A stretch of 64,000 nucleotides of DNA. Source: Saccharofermentans sp. (GTDB lineage Bacteria; Bacillota_A; Clostridia; Saccharofermentanales; Saccharofermentanaceae). The stretch is from positions 84,044-148,043 of the forward strand of contig JAILHX010000067.1 of the NCBI GenBank assembly GCA_024695565.1, read 5' to 3'. Below are positions 43,637 through 52,741 of the stretch, piece after piece. The notes under the pieces were generated by a model. It did not search any database. It was not told the DNA's origin and was given only the letters and a program-made list of their open reading frames with translations. A program made the translations under genes and the position numbers. Position 1 is the first letter of the stretch. Each line of letters begins with the position of its first letter.

Positions 43637-44560
43637 ATGACATACAAACAGCTTCAATACGTGGTTACCGTGGCAGAAGAAGGCAACATCACAAGTGCTG
43701 CCAAGAAACTCTTTGTCGCACAGCCGAGTCTCACGTCTGCGATAAGAGAACTTGAAGAAGAATATAACATCACCATCTTCATGCGCTCCAACAAAGGCGT
43801 TAAGCTGACATCCGAAGGCGAAGAATTCTTAGGTTATGCAAGACAGGTCTTAGATCAGACGACACTTATCGAAGAGCGCTATAAGGGCAAAAATACGGGC
43901 AAGCTCAAGTTCTACGTCTCAGCCCAGCATTATTCATTCGCAGTTGAAGCATTCGTAGAACTGCTGAAAAGAAGCGGCGCAGATAAGTATGAATTTCACA
44001 TGCGCGAGACTCAGACGTTCAACATCATAGATGACGTATCACACCTTCGAAGCGAGATCGGAATACTGTATCTGAACAAGTTCAATGAAGAAGTTATCAC
44101 TAAAACTCTCCGTGATAACAACCTGTCATATACTCCCCTGTTCAGAGCCGAACCGCACGTGTTCATCGGGAAGAATTCTCCGCTCGCAAAAAAGAAGTCA
44201 CTGACACTTGAAGACCTCAGATCCTATCCCCGTCTCTCTTACGAACAGGGAAGCCACAACTCCTTCTACTTCTCGGAAGAGATCTTAAGCACCGTTGACT
44301 GCGATAAGGAACTTGTCGTGTTAGACCGCGCGACACTGTTTAACATGCTGATAGGTCTTAACGGTTATACGATCTGCAGCGGCGTCATCAACGAAGAATT
44401 AAACGGTCCCAACATAATCGCGAAGAAACTTAAAGTCGACGATTACATGGAAATAGGATACATACTTCCCAACTCCATACATCCGTCTCATCTGACATCG
44501 GAATACATCGGGATCCTTCGTGACCTCACAGGCAGCAAAAAGCGGAGCCGCAAGGCCTGA
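43637..44560 (+). CDS. LysR-family transcriptional regulator, likely of metE-metF
   Basis: 307 residues. N-terminal winged helix: YKQLQYVVTVAEEGNITSAAKKLFVAQPSLTSAIRELE with the LysR recognition helix. C-terminal periplasmic-binding-like effector domain from about 90 to 295, with paired strands (KLKFYVSAQHYSF, EIGILYLN). The ATG at 43637 is used because it begins the conserved MTYKQLQY; the frame extends 17 codons upstream but runs through the promoter. It is divergent from metE across a shared 155-base region, the usual MetR-like layout. It resembles the partial LysR protein at 63656 through the effector start (STQHYSFAV / SAQHYSFAV). Confidence 0.9.
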   Translation: MTYKQLQYVVTVAEEGNITSAAKKLFVAQPSLTSAIRELEEEYNITIFMRSNKGVKLTSEGEEFLGYARQVLDQTTLIEERYKGKNTGKLKFYVSAQHYSFAVEAFVELLKRSGADKYEFHMRETQTFNIIDDVSHLRSEIGILYLNKFNEEVITKTLRDNNLSYTPLFRAEPHVFIGKNSPLAKKKSLTLEDLRSYPRLSYEQGSHNSFYFSEEILSTVDCDKELVVLDRATLFNMLIGLNGYTICSGVINEELNGPNIIAKKLKVDDYMEIGYILPNSIHPSHLTSEYIGILRDLTGSKKRSRKA

Positions 44561-44592
44561 TCTTCTTGTAATAAATCTGTTGGCCTTCAGTC

Positions 44593-45123
44593 TTACTCTT
44601 TAGGGAATGAATTAAACCATGCCCTGGCTTCGAAAGGCTTCTTCCTAAGTTCCTTCACTTCTTCCTCAGGAATTCCTACAGGAAGAAAACATACCAGATC
44701 GAAACCTGCCGGAACACCCAGTATATCTGCCATGTGTGAAGCAATGTCATCGTCATCAGTGATGTGGCCTTCGTACCAGCAGCTTGCATAACCGAGTTCA
44801 ACTATCGCAAGAAGCATATTCTCGATAGCCGCCGAATAATCCTGCACCGCAAAGCATCTGTCACGGTATGCATTGATGCGCTGAGTTAAGACACATATCG
44901 CAGCAGGTGCTGTCTGCGCTACAGGCGGATCGATAACGCCTTTGAGTCTGTTTAAGACTTCAGGATCATCAATTGCTATTAAACTTGTAGTCTGCTTGTT
45001 GCATCCGGATGGAGCAGCAAGTCCTGCTGACATTATCGTCTCTAAATGCTCTCTCGGAACAGGCGTATCCTTAAACCTGCCGCGGTAACTTCTTCTTGAA
45101 TTGATTGCTTCAATAGCATTCAT
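44593..45123 (-). CDS. Nitroreductase family protein
   Basis: 176 residues. N-terminal FMN-binding motif INSRRSYRGRFKDTPVPREHLETIMSAG, AAPSGCNKQ near residue 35, then a CWYEGH segment and VCFLPVGIPEEEVKELRKKPFE near the C-terminus, all as in the short NfsB/FRP-like nitroreductases. FMN-dependent and NAD(P)H-linked in relatives; real substrate open. Its ATG overlaps the DUF3795 stop by four bases, so the two are coupled. Confidence 0.88.
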   Translation of the reverse strand: MNAIEAINSRRSYRGRFKDTPVPREHLETIMSAGLAAPSGCNKQTTSLIAIDDPEVLNRLKGVIDPPVAQTAPAAICVLTQRINAYRDRCFAVQDYSAAIENMLLAIVELGYASCWYEGHITDDDDIASHMADILGVPAGFDLVCFLPVGIPEEEVKELRKKPFEARAWFNSFPKE

Positions 45124-45521
45124 TTCCTGACACCCGTTCTTATAAAACTGATAAGTTCTTCAAGATCATCAAACTCATCGTAATCACCCATGATGCCTTC
45201 ACGGTGATAAATGATGCCTGCCTTCTCGTTGCGCTCAAGGCAGTCCAAAAGTTCTTCTGTTCCGTATCTTTTTGCGAATTCGGCAAAAGCTCTTGCCTTG
45301 ATCTTCTCAGCATAGAGTCCCTTGGTGCATTCTGCGGGACTGCACTCAAAACATCCGCTGACACCTTTTTCTATGCCGCATCTTCTGTTCTCGCAGAAGT
45401 CGGCATCCTTGCACCAGGACAGTTCCATAAAGCCGTCTTTTCTGCAGCCTTTGCACTCAACATTTTCGGAGCAGAGGCAGCAGGCCAGACCGCATCTTGC
45501 AATTCCCAATTCACGTTTCAT
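45120..45521 (-). CDS. DUF3795 cysteine-rich protein
   Basis: 133 residues. The first 65 residues hold about fourteen cysteines (CGLACCLCSENVECKGC, CKDADFCENRRC, CFECSPAEC), the DUF3795 pattern, likely to hold a metal or iron-sulphur site. The rest is helical (FAEFAKRYGTEELLDCLERN). GGGAGA lies before the ATG. Coupled to the nitroreductase gene. The family has no established function. Confidence 0.8.
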   Translation of the reverse strand: MKRELGIARCGLACCLCSENVECKGCRKDGFMELSWCKDADFCENRRCGIEKGVSGCFECSPAECTKGLYAEKIKARAFAEFAKRYGTEELLDCLERNEKAGIIYHREGIMGDYDEFDDLEELISFIRTGVRK

Positions 45522-45614
45522 AAGATCTTCTCCCTATGCCTTTTAAGTATTGGACATCTGTATGTATTTTATCAGACACAAAAAGACGTGTGCGCGTAAT
45601 TATTTTTTCTTATA

Positions 45615-45623
45615 TGGTAAAAT
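45615..45623 (+). promoter_or_regulatory. Extended -10 before the signalling operon
   Basis: TGG followed by TAAAAT. No -35 is visible. AAGGGAGGG forms a strong ribosome site five bases before the ATG at 45659. Confidence 0.45.
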
Positions 45624-45658
45624 ACAGTAAGTGCTGTTAATCGGGAAGGGAGGGTCAT

Positions 45659-47428
45659 ATGGCTAAATGGATAATTGTCGTTGACGATGACACGGCTAAC
45701 CTTAAGATCGCTGGTCATATCCTGAGCAAGAACAACTACCGTGTTACTGCTCTCAAATCCGGAAATTCATTTTTGGAATATGTGGACAAGAACGGTCTGC
45801 CCGATCTCGTTCTGCTGGACATTATGATGCCGGACATCGACGGATTCGAGACGCTGAACAGACTGCGCGAACTGGAATCCGGCAAGGGCCTGATGAAGAC
45901 ACCCGTAATCTTCCTTACAGCTGATGAAGATGTTGATACCGAGACCCGCGGATTCGAGGTCGGCGTATCAGACTTTATCCGCAAGCCATTTAATCCTGAA
46001 GTTCTCCTGAAGCGTATCAATAACATCATGTCCAACAGCCAGGAGATGCAGGACCTTAAGAGTGAAGCTTCCATCGATAAGCTAACAAGCCTCCTCAATA
46101 AGGCTGCAGCCGAAGCCGAGTTATCAAGAGTATGCTCACAGTCCATTGGCTGTCTCATGATGATCGACCTTGACTCATTCAAACTCGTTAATGATATATA
46201 CGGCCACGAGATGGGAGATCGGGTTCTCATCGCGTTCTCGGATCTCATGCGCAGCGCAATGCCTGAAGGAAGCGTTTGCGGCCGTATCGGCGGCGATGAG
46301 TTTGCTGCCTTTGCAATGGGTGTTACGACCGAAGATAAAGTTAAGGAGATCACAATAATACTAAATGACGGTCTCGTTGCTAAAGCTAAGGAATTAATAG
46401 GCGACGACATGGGCATTCCGCTCGGAACTTCGATAGGTGCCATCTACGTTCCCAGATACGGCAACGATTTCAACACGTTGTTAAAACTTGCAGATAAGTT
46501 CCTTTACACAGTAAAGAAGAACGGCAAGCACGATTATGAGCTCTATACCGAAGAGACTTTCGATGAGAGCGATAACACCGAACTCGACATCCAGGCAATA
46601 TCCGAGATCTTAGGTGAGCGTTCGATTCAGAACTCCGCACTGCAGCTCGACAAAGAAGCATTCGCAAACGTATACCGTTATGTGATCAGATATGCATTAA
46701 GACATAACATCAACTTCTGCAAAGTCCTCTTTACTCTTAATCCCGTCGAAGGGATCACGTACGGCGAATACGCTGATTATGTTGATGAATTCGGAACCGG
46801 GATAAGGAGTTCACTGCGCAAGTCTGATTTCTACATGAGAAACAACAAGAAGCAGTACTTCGTATTACTCGCTGACATCAGAGAGGACTCATACGAGAAA
46901 GTTGCTCACCACATTATCGAGAATTGGGAAGCCGCAAACAAGGGCACGCTGAAGATCACCTATACGACCGAATTTGTCCGCGGCAACTCCAAGTACTATC
47001 AGATCAACAAAGAAAAGAACATCATTATCGTTGATGATGAAGATACCAACCTTCAGATCGCAGAGAAGATATTAGGTTCCGGAGGAATTAAGGTCACAGC
47101 TCTTAAATCCGGCGAAGCCCTTCTCGATTATCTGGAAAAAGACATAACACTTCCCGATCTTGTCCTTCTTGATCTCAAGATGCCGGGGCTCGACGGCTAT
47201 GAGACGATGAAGAGGCTGCGCACGAAGGATACTCCCGCAGCACGTCTTCCCGTTATATTCCTTACAGCCGATGAGAACGATGCTTCTGATGCAGAAGGCA
47301 TGTCTTTAGGTGCACTCGATTATATTCGCAAACCCTTCGTACCGGAAGTTCTTCTGCTACGGGTAAATCACTTGATCGACTTACTCACATTAAAGAAGCA
47401 GCTTCACTACGAGGTACATAATTCATGA
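45659..47428 (+). CDS. REC-GGDEF-(degenerate GGDEF)-REC response regulator
   Basis: 589 residues. Receiver 1 (1-125): IVVDDD, phosphoacceptor Asp 54 in LLDIMMPDIDG, KPFN. GGDEF domain (about 140-305) with intact active site G-G-D-E-F at 211-215 in CGRIGGDEFAAFA; the metal Asp lies in MMIDLDSFKLVND. Residues about 320-455 look like a second GGDEF fold without the motif (VRSSLRKSDFYMRNNKKQYFVLLADI-like). Receiver 2 (465-589): IIIVDDED, Asp 505 in LLDLKMPGLDG, KPFV. It should make cyclic di-GMP (predicted) under control of two receivers. ATG overlap of four bases with the kinase gene. No inhibitory RxxD site is obvious. Confidence 0.88.
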   Translation: MAKWIIVVDDDTANLKIAGHILSKNNYRVTALKSGNSFLEYVDKNGLPDLVLLDIMMPDIDGFETLNRLRELESGKGLMKTPVIFLTADEDVDTETRGFEVGVSDFIRKPFNPEVLLKRINNIMSNSQEMQDLKSEASIDKLTSLLNKAAAEAELSRVCSQSIGCLMMIDLDSFKLVNDIYGHEMGDRVLIAFSDLMRSAMPEGSVCGRIGGDEFAAFAMGVTTEDKVKEITIILNDGLVAKAKELIGDDMGIPLGTSIGAIYVPRYGNDFNTLLKLADKFLYTVKKNGKHDYELYTEETFDESDNTELDIQAISEILGERSIQNSALQLDKEAFANVYRYVIRYALRHNINFCKVLFTLNPVEGITYGEYADYVDEFGTGIRSSLRKSDFYMRNNKKQYFVLLADIREDSYEKVAHHIIENWEAANKGTLKITYTTEFVRGNSKYYQINKEKNIIIVDDEDTNLQIAEKILGSGGIKVTALKSGEALLDYLEKDITLPDLVLLDLKMPGLDGYETMKRLRTKDTPAARLPVIFLTADENDASDAEGMSLGALDYIRKPFVPEVLLLRVNHLIDLLTLKKQLHYEVHNS

Positions 47429-49986
47429 CGATTTCCAAAGAGCGGGACGAATTATTCGAATCATCACATCTTACTCTTCTGATCAGTTACACTGTTTTCT
47501 CTGCAGTTCTTATCGCAGAGTCACTGCTGATGAGATGGGAACTCTGGGTGCTTATCCTTATCCTGGCGAGCAACATCATCTGCTGGATACTGCACGTCAG
47601 ACATAACACGCCTGCCAATGTAAGAGTATGGATATATTCCATACTGATGATGTGCACATATTTCTTCTACGGAACACATGCGACGAGCACATTTGATCTC
47701 GCGCTAGTCATGTCAGCCGTCATTCTGATCTATACTATGACCGGCAAAAAGAGCCTTATCACTTTGTGCCAGTTCGCGTTCGTTATTACAATGACTTACG
47801 AGATAGTGATGATGGTAATACACGGGGAAGTTTTCGATGCCCTGGTAATAAGCAGGACAGTCCTTCACTACTTCATGGTATTGTTTGTGGGCCAGTTCTC
47901 CAAGAAGATCATCGATACATGGATGCAGGTGCTCACGAGGTCAGAAGACGAAGTCATTCAGCTTACTGAAGCTACAGACCGTCTCAATGATTTCCTCGCA
48001 AACGTATCACACGAGATCAGGACACCGGTAAATGCGATCATCGGTCTTACAAGTATCTGTATCGAGAAGTCAGTGGATAAAGAAATAACAGACGAGATGA
48101 TCAACGTCAGAAGCGCAGGCCGCAAGGTGGCTGAGCAGATCAGCGACATTCTCGACTATTCAGAGATCGATCGTAAAAAGGCGGTAAGAAACAATGAGGA
48201 CTACATGCTCTCATCCGTTCTCCATGACCTTGTCACTGACTTAAAGCAGTATAAGACCGATAAAGTCGAACTCATCATTGACGTCGATCCGGCGATCCCT
48301 GCCGTAATGAATTCAGACGTCGCCAAGATCAAGAAGATCCTTAAAGCGCTTATTACCAACGGTCTTAAGTACACACAAAAAGGCGGCGTATATGTAAGGA
48401 TCACATCAGAAGAACAGGATTATGGCGTTAACCTCTGCATCGAGGTTACAGATACAGGTATCGGCATGTCGGATTACGAGCTCGAGCGTGTTTATGACAG
48501 CTTCTATCAGGCTGACTCAGGCCGTGCGAGAATGGGCGGCGGCTTAGGCTTGGGTCTTGCGATCGTTTCCGGATTCGTATCGCTCTTAGGCGGCTTCATG
48601 ACCATCAACAGCAAACCCGATGCCGGTACGACCGTTCACGTAAGTCTCCCCCAGAAAGTTGTCGATAACACAAGCTGCATGTCAGTCAATAATCCTGACC
48701 TGCTCTGCCTCGGTGCTTACCTTAACTTCGACAAATACCCCAACCCCTCCGTCAGGGATTACTACAATTCAATGGTCCTTAATATCGTTAAGGGACTCGG
48801 CATTCAGATGCACAGAGTTAACAATGCAGACAACTTAAGGCTTCTGCGTGACACTATTAAGATGACTCATCTGTTCATCGCAGAGGAAGAATATATCGAT
48901 AACAGAGACTTTATCGAAGAACTCGCAAAAGATATGGTCGTTGCCGTTGTAGCCAATGACGGTTTTGTTGTTCCGGCGAACTCCAGAGTAAGGATCCTCG
49001 AGAAACCGTTCTACTGTTTCCCTGTCGTATCCATCCTCAATTCAAATGTTGACGATAAAACTGAGACAGCGGTAAAGAAGATGCGCTGCGACGGCATCAG
49101 AGCTCTCGTTGTAGATGACGAAGCGATGAACCTCGTTGTTGCCAAGAGCATCTTCAAGCGTTACGGCATGAAGATCTGGACTGCATCTTCCGGTCAGGAA
49201 TCGATCGATATCTGCCGGGAAAGAGTTTTCGATATCATCTTCATGGACCACATGATGGGCGGCATGGACGGTGTCGAAGCCATGAAGAGGATCAGGACAG
49301 ATGTCGCCGGATTAAACGGCTCTATCCCGGTCATTGCGCTTACTGCAAACGCGATGAGTTCTGCCAAGCAGATGTTCCTTGCGGAAGGCTTTGACGGATT
49401 CGTCAGCAAGCCAATAGAAATAGAAGAACTTGAACGTGCACTTAAGCACGTTCTTCCTAAGTCTGCCATCACTTATGCAGACGGATATGCCGAAGCGCCG
49501 GATGATGAAGATGATAAGCCTGCTGAAAAACCTGCAGAGGTTAAGTCCGTCAGCGATGACCTTGCCAAATTAAAGAAGATGGGAATAGATACTGATGCAG
49601 GTCTTAAATACTGCGTAGGTGACGAAGAATTCTACAAGTCGCTCCTTATCCAGTTTGCCGGCGAATCTGACGAGAAGATACCATCCCTCAAGAAGTTCTT
49701 CGGCGGACACGACTGGCACAATTACGAGATACTCGTACATGCACTGAAGAGCACGTCAAAGATGATAGGCCTTATGGAATTGTCCGAAAAGGCCAGGGCT
49801 CTTGAAATGGCCGCGAAAGAAAAGAAAGAAGAATACATCGTCGAACACCACGAAGAAGTCATAAAGCAGTATTCGAGAGTGGCAGCCGACATTAAGGATC
49901 AATTCAGAGAGGGTTCCGTCACTGATGATGATGTTCTGGAATTTGCTCCTGAAAATGATGACGGCAATGGAGGATCTGAATCATGA
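47425..49986 (+). CDS. Hybrid histidine kinase: membrane sensor, HisKA, HATPase, pseudo-receiver, REC, HPt
   Basis: 853 residues. Five or six membrane helices (about 15-170). Phosphoacceptor His 196 in NVSHEIRTPVNA. HATPase with N-box ITNGLKYTQKGG and D-box VTDTGIGMS, G-box GGGLGLGLAIV. A receiver-like region without the phosphoacceptor (about 420-540), then a true receiver with Asp 608 in FMDHMMGGMDG and K in FVSKPIE. The C-terminal HPt carries His 772 in LVHALKSTSKMIG. So a whole phosphorelay sits in one chain, and the HPt can pass phosphate to receivers of the adjacent proteins. Coupled on both sides by ATGA overlaps. Confidence 0.9.
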   Translation: MTISKERDELFESSHLTLLISYTVFSAVLIAESLLMRWELWVLILILASNIICWILHVRHNTPANVRVWIYSILMMCTYFFYGTHATSTFDLALVMSAVILIYTMTGKKSLITLCQFAFVITMTYEIVMMVIHGEVFDALVISRTVLHYFMVLFVGQFSKKIIDTWMQVLTRSEDEVIQLTEATDRLNDFLANVSHEIRTPVNAIIGLTSICIEKSVDKEITDEMINVRSAGRKVAEQISDILDYSEIDRKKAVRNNEDYMLSSVLHDLVTDLKQYKTDKVELIIDVDPAIPAVMNSDVAKIKKILKALITNGLKYTQKGGVYVRITSEEQDYGVNLCIEVTDTGIGMSDYELERVYDSFYQADSGRARMGGGLGLGLAIVSGFVSLLGGFMTINSKPDAGTTVHVSLPQKVVDNTSCMSVNNPDLLCLGAYLNFDKYPNPSVRDYYNSMVLNIVKGLGIQMHRVNNADNLRLLRDTIKMTHLFIAEEEYIDNRDFIEELAKDMVVAVVANDGFVVPANSRVRILEKPFYCFPVVSILNSNVDDKTETAVKKMRCDGIRALVVDDEAMNLVVAKSIFKRYGMKIWTASSGQESIDICRERVFDIIFMDHMMGGMDGVEAMKRIRTDVAGLNGSIPVIALTANAMSSAKQMFLAEGFDGFVSKPIEIEELERALKHVLPKSAITYADGYAEAPDDEDDKPAEKPAEVKSVSDDLAKLKKMGIDTDAGLKYCVGDEEFYKSLLIQFAGESDEKIPSLKKFFGGHDWHNYEILVHALKSTSKMIGLMELSEKARALEMAAKEKKEEYIVEHHEEVIKQYSRVAADIKDQFREGSVTDDDVLEFAPENDDGNGGSES

Positions 49987-52706
49987 GAGAAGTTTTGAAT
50001 TATCTTTTCAGGCCCTCCAGGATCAGCCGTGATGCGGTCAAATCAGCATACAGCGCTTCACTCAGGCCTGCTCATCTCATGATGACTTTGGGAATCCTCG
50101 TAAGCCTGGGTTTCCTCTTTCTGAGTTTCATCATGCCTGACTTGTTCGGAGCGACACTCTACCATCACCGCGCATGCTATACTGCGCTGTTCCTTATCGG
50201 ACTTATGTGGAGTATTGCAGCTTATGCGGCAGCTAAAGATTTCGACAACAGATATAAAGTCATCCGCTTTATGAATGCTTTTACCGAATTACTGCTTTTC
50301 GCATTAGTCATAGTACTTGCATACTTCAACATAACGATCCTCGGCAGGACAGACGCTACGCTCTACATGATGGTATCAATGCTCGTTCCGCTTTGTATCT
50401 ACACTAATCCTCTTGAATTCCTCGGCATCTCGCTGGTCTCAAATCTGACTATGCTCATTTTCCAGTACCATGCATATGCAACAGGCATCACTACGGATCA
50501 GGCAGGAGTTGTCAACCTGTCCATCTTTGCCGTTTTCCAGCTCGCAATGGGTGTGACGATCCTTTACACAAAATACCGTCTCCATGAACAGCTTGAGACA
50601 GCTGCAAAACAACACGAAAAGATCGAGATGCTCAACAAGGCGCAGAACAGTTTCTTCTCCAACATGAGCCACGAGATCAGAACACCTATCAACACCATCA
50701 TAGGTCTTAACGAGATGATCTTAAGAGAAGACGTAAGCGATGAAGTAATCGAAGATGCCGCAAACATCAAGGCTGCGGGCAAGCTCCTTCTTAACCTCAT
50801 CAACGACATCCTGGACATGTCGAAGTTCCAGTCAGGAAGAATGCAGCTTCTCTATGCTCCCTATCACACTGGCGACATGCTCTCAGACATCGTAGGCATG
50901 CTGTGGATAAAAGCTAAGGAAAAGAAACTCGAATTCCATATCGACGTATCGCCCGAGATCCCTGCAGAGCTCGTAGGAGACGAAGTCAGAGTTAAGCAGA
51001 TCCTCATAAACGTGATCAACAACGCCATCAAGTACACCAAGGAAGGAACCGTATCCCTGTCCGTTCAGTGCGAGATGAAAGAAGACAAACTCTGCAATAT
51101 GATCTATACGGTCACAGATACAGGTATCGGCATCAAGACGGAAGATATCCCTTACCTCTTCTCTGCATTCAAGCGTGTGGATGAGACCGCCAACCGTCAC
51201 ATCGAAGGTACAGGACTCGGCCTTTCCATCGTCAAGCAACTAGTTGATCTCATGGGCGGAAAGATCACGGTCAACAGCGTCTATACAAAGGGTTCGACAT
51301 TCATCATCGAGATCCCCCAGAGAGTTGAGAGAGAAGGCCATGTCGGCGAATATGACTTCACCAAAACAGGATCGGGCAAGAAAGACGTTTATGCTCCGAA
51401 GTTTGAAGCTCCTGAGGCCAGGATTCTCGTTGTCGACGATAACGAAGCAAACCTCATGGTCGTATCCAAACTCCTGCGGAGCACAAGAGTAAGGATCGAT
51501 ACTGCCTCAAGCGGTTCCGATGCGCTCAAGAAGACTCTCAACATCAAGTATGATGTTATCTTCATGGATCATCTCATGCCTGAGATGGACGGTATCGAAT
51601 GCCGCAGTAAGATCAAGGAACAGACCGGCGGCAAATGCAGAGATACCAGAATCATCATCCTCACGGCAAATGCAGATGCAGAGAACAGAGCACTCTACGC
51701 ACGTGAGAACTTCGACGGTTATCTTCCTAAGCCTGTAAGCGGCGAAGAACTCGAAAACGAGCTCTACACATTCCTTCCCAAGGAACTTGTCCACATCACC
51801 GGCAACAGGACCGACCTCGCTGAAGAGACAATCTCCTGGATGAACGCAAGCAAAAAGCGAAGAAGCGTAGTCATCACAACAGAGAGCGTTGCCGATCTGC
51901 CTCCGGAACTAATTGAGAAGTACGGCATTGCAGTTCTGCCTCATAAGGTAATAACAGCCGAAGGCGTTTTCAAGGACGGCAAGGAGATCGAGACCCAGGG
52001 CGTCCTGAAATACATGGAAGATATCAATCACACGGTAAAACCTCTGGGACCTACCATAAAGGAAGCCGAGGATTTCTTTGCAAAGCAGCTGGCCAACGCA
52101 AATAACATCATTCACATCTCGATCTCGAGCAAGGTCGAGAACAGCGGTTATGTTCCCGCTTCCGAAGCGGCCAAGTCTTTCGACAACGTATTCATCGTAG
52201 ACTCAGCGCACCTCTCCAGCGGTCAGGGTCTGATGGTAATCGAAGCATGCCGCCTGGCAGAAGAAGGCAAGAGTGCAGAGCAGATCGTCGAAGCATTAGA
52301 GCATGTAAAGAAAAAGATCCACACAAGCTTCATTGTCGATAATCTCGACTTCCTCGCCCGTGCGGGTCAGGTTGGAAACGGCACTGCCAACATCGTCAAG
52401 TCACTCATGGGAAGACCGGTCCTCAAGCTCAAGAAGGGTAAGATGGGACTCGGCATGACCTACTTCGGCTCACGTGAGAATGCATGGAGAAGTTACATCA
52501 ACACAGTCCTGTCTTCAGGCTCTATCGACAGAAGGATCCTCTTTGTCACTTACGTAGGCGTTACCAAGAACGAGTGCGAATGGATCAAGGCACAGATCGA
52601 GAAGAAGATGAAGTTCGACGAGATCTACTTCACTCAGGCATCCCCTGCCATCGCAGTTAACAGCGGTGAAGGCACATTCGGATTGCTGTATAGAGAGAAA
52701 GACTGA
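49983..52706 (+). CDS. Hybrid histidine kinase with REC and C-terminal DegV (fatty-acid-binding) domain
   Basis: 907 residues. Six membrane helices (about 30-205). HisKA with His 230 in NMSHEIRTPINT, HATPase (NVINNAIKYTKEG, VTDTGIGIK, GTGLGLSIVKQL). Receiver (about 470-590) with Asp 529 in FMDHLMPEMDG and KPVS. From about residue 626 to the end (280 residues, a full DegV length): VVITTESVADLPPEL, ISISSKVENSGY, VDSAHLSSGQG, FIVDNLDFLARAGQVG, and NSGEGTFGLLY. The DegV/FakB family binds long-chain fatty acids and hands them to a kinase, FakA. Here it is fused to a kinase of another type. The fold motifs are close but not identical to FakB (P-x-G-P in place of T-S-Q-P). Last gene of the operon. 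Confidence 0.88.
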   Translation: MREVLNYLFRPSRISRDAVKSAYSASLRPAHLMMTLGILVSLGFLFLSFIMPDLFGATLYHHRACYTALFLIGLMWSIAAYAAAKDFDNRYKVIRFMNAFTELLLFALVIVLAYFNITILGRTDATLYMMVSMLVPLCIYTNPLEFLGISLVSNLTMLIFQYHAYATGITTDQAGVVNLSIFAVFQLAMGVTILYTKYRLHEQLETAAKQHEKIEMLNKAQNSFFSNMSHEIRTPINTIIGLNEMILREDVSDEVIEDAANIKAAGKLLLNLINDILDMSKFQSGRMQLLYAPYHTGDMLSDIVGMLWIKAKEKKLEFHIDVSPEIPAELVGDEVRVKQILINVINNAIKYTKEGTVSLSVQCEMKEDKLCNMIYTVTDTGIGIKTEDIPYLFSAFKRVDETANRHIEGTGLGLSIVKQLVDLMGGKITVNSVYTKGSTFIIEIPQRVEREGHVGEYDFTKTGSGKKDVYAPKFEAPEARILVVDDNEANLMVVSKLLRSTRVRIDTASSGSDALKKTLNIKYDVIFMDHLMPEMDGIECRSKIKEQTGGKCRDTRIIILTANADAENRALYARENFDGYLPKPVSGEELENELYTFLPKELVHITGNRTDLAEETISWMNASKKRRSVVITTESVADLPPELIEKYGIAVLPHKVITAEGVFKDGKEIETQGVLKYMEDINHTVKPLGPTIKEAEDFFAKQLANANNIIHISISSKVENSGYVPASEAAKSFDNVFIVDSAHLSSGQGLMVIEACRLAEEGKSAEQIVEALEHVKKKIHTSFIVDNLDFLARAGQVGNGTANIVKSLMGRPVLKLKKGKMGLGMTYFGSRENAWRSYINTVLSSGSIDRRILFVTYVGVTKNECEWIKAQIEKKMKFDEIYFTQASPAIAVNSGEGTFGLLYREKD

Positions 52707-52716
52707 TTTCTTATTC

Positions 52717-52731
52717 GGGGGCTGATGCCCC
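52717..52731. repeat. Short hairpin between convergent genes
   Basis: GGGGC-TGAT-GCCCC, five pairs. No T-run follows it on either strand, so it is a weak terminator candidate for the signalling operon. Confidence 0.3.
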
Positions 52732-52741
52732 AAAAAGCAAA

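Noticed and set aside
52717..52731. Terminator of the signalling operon
   Set aside because: The stem has five pairs and no T-run on either strand; kept only as a weak hairpin.
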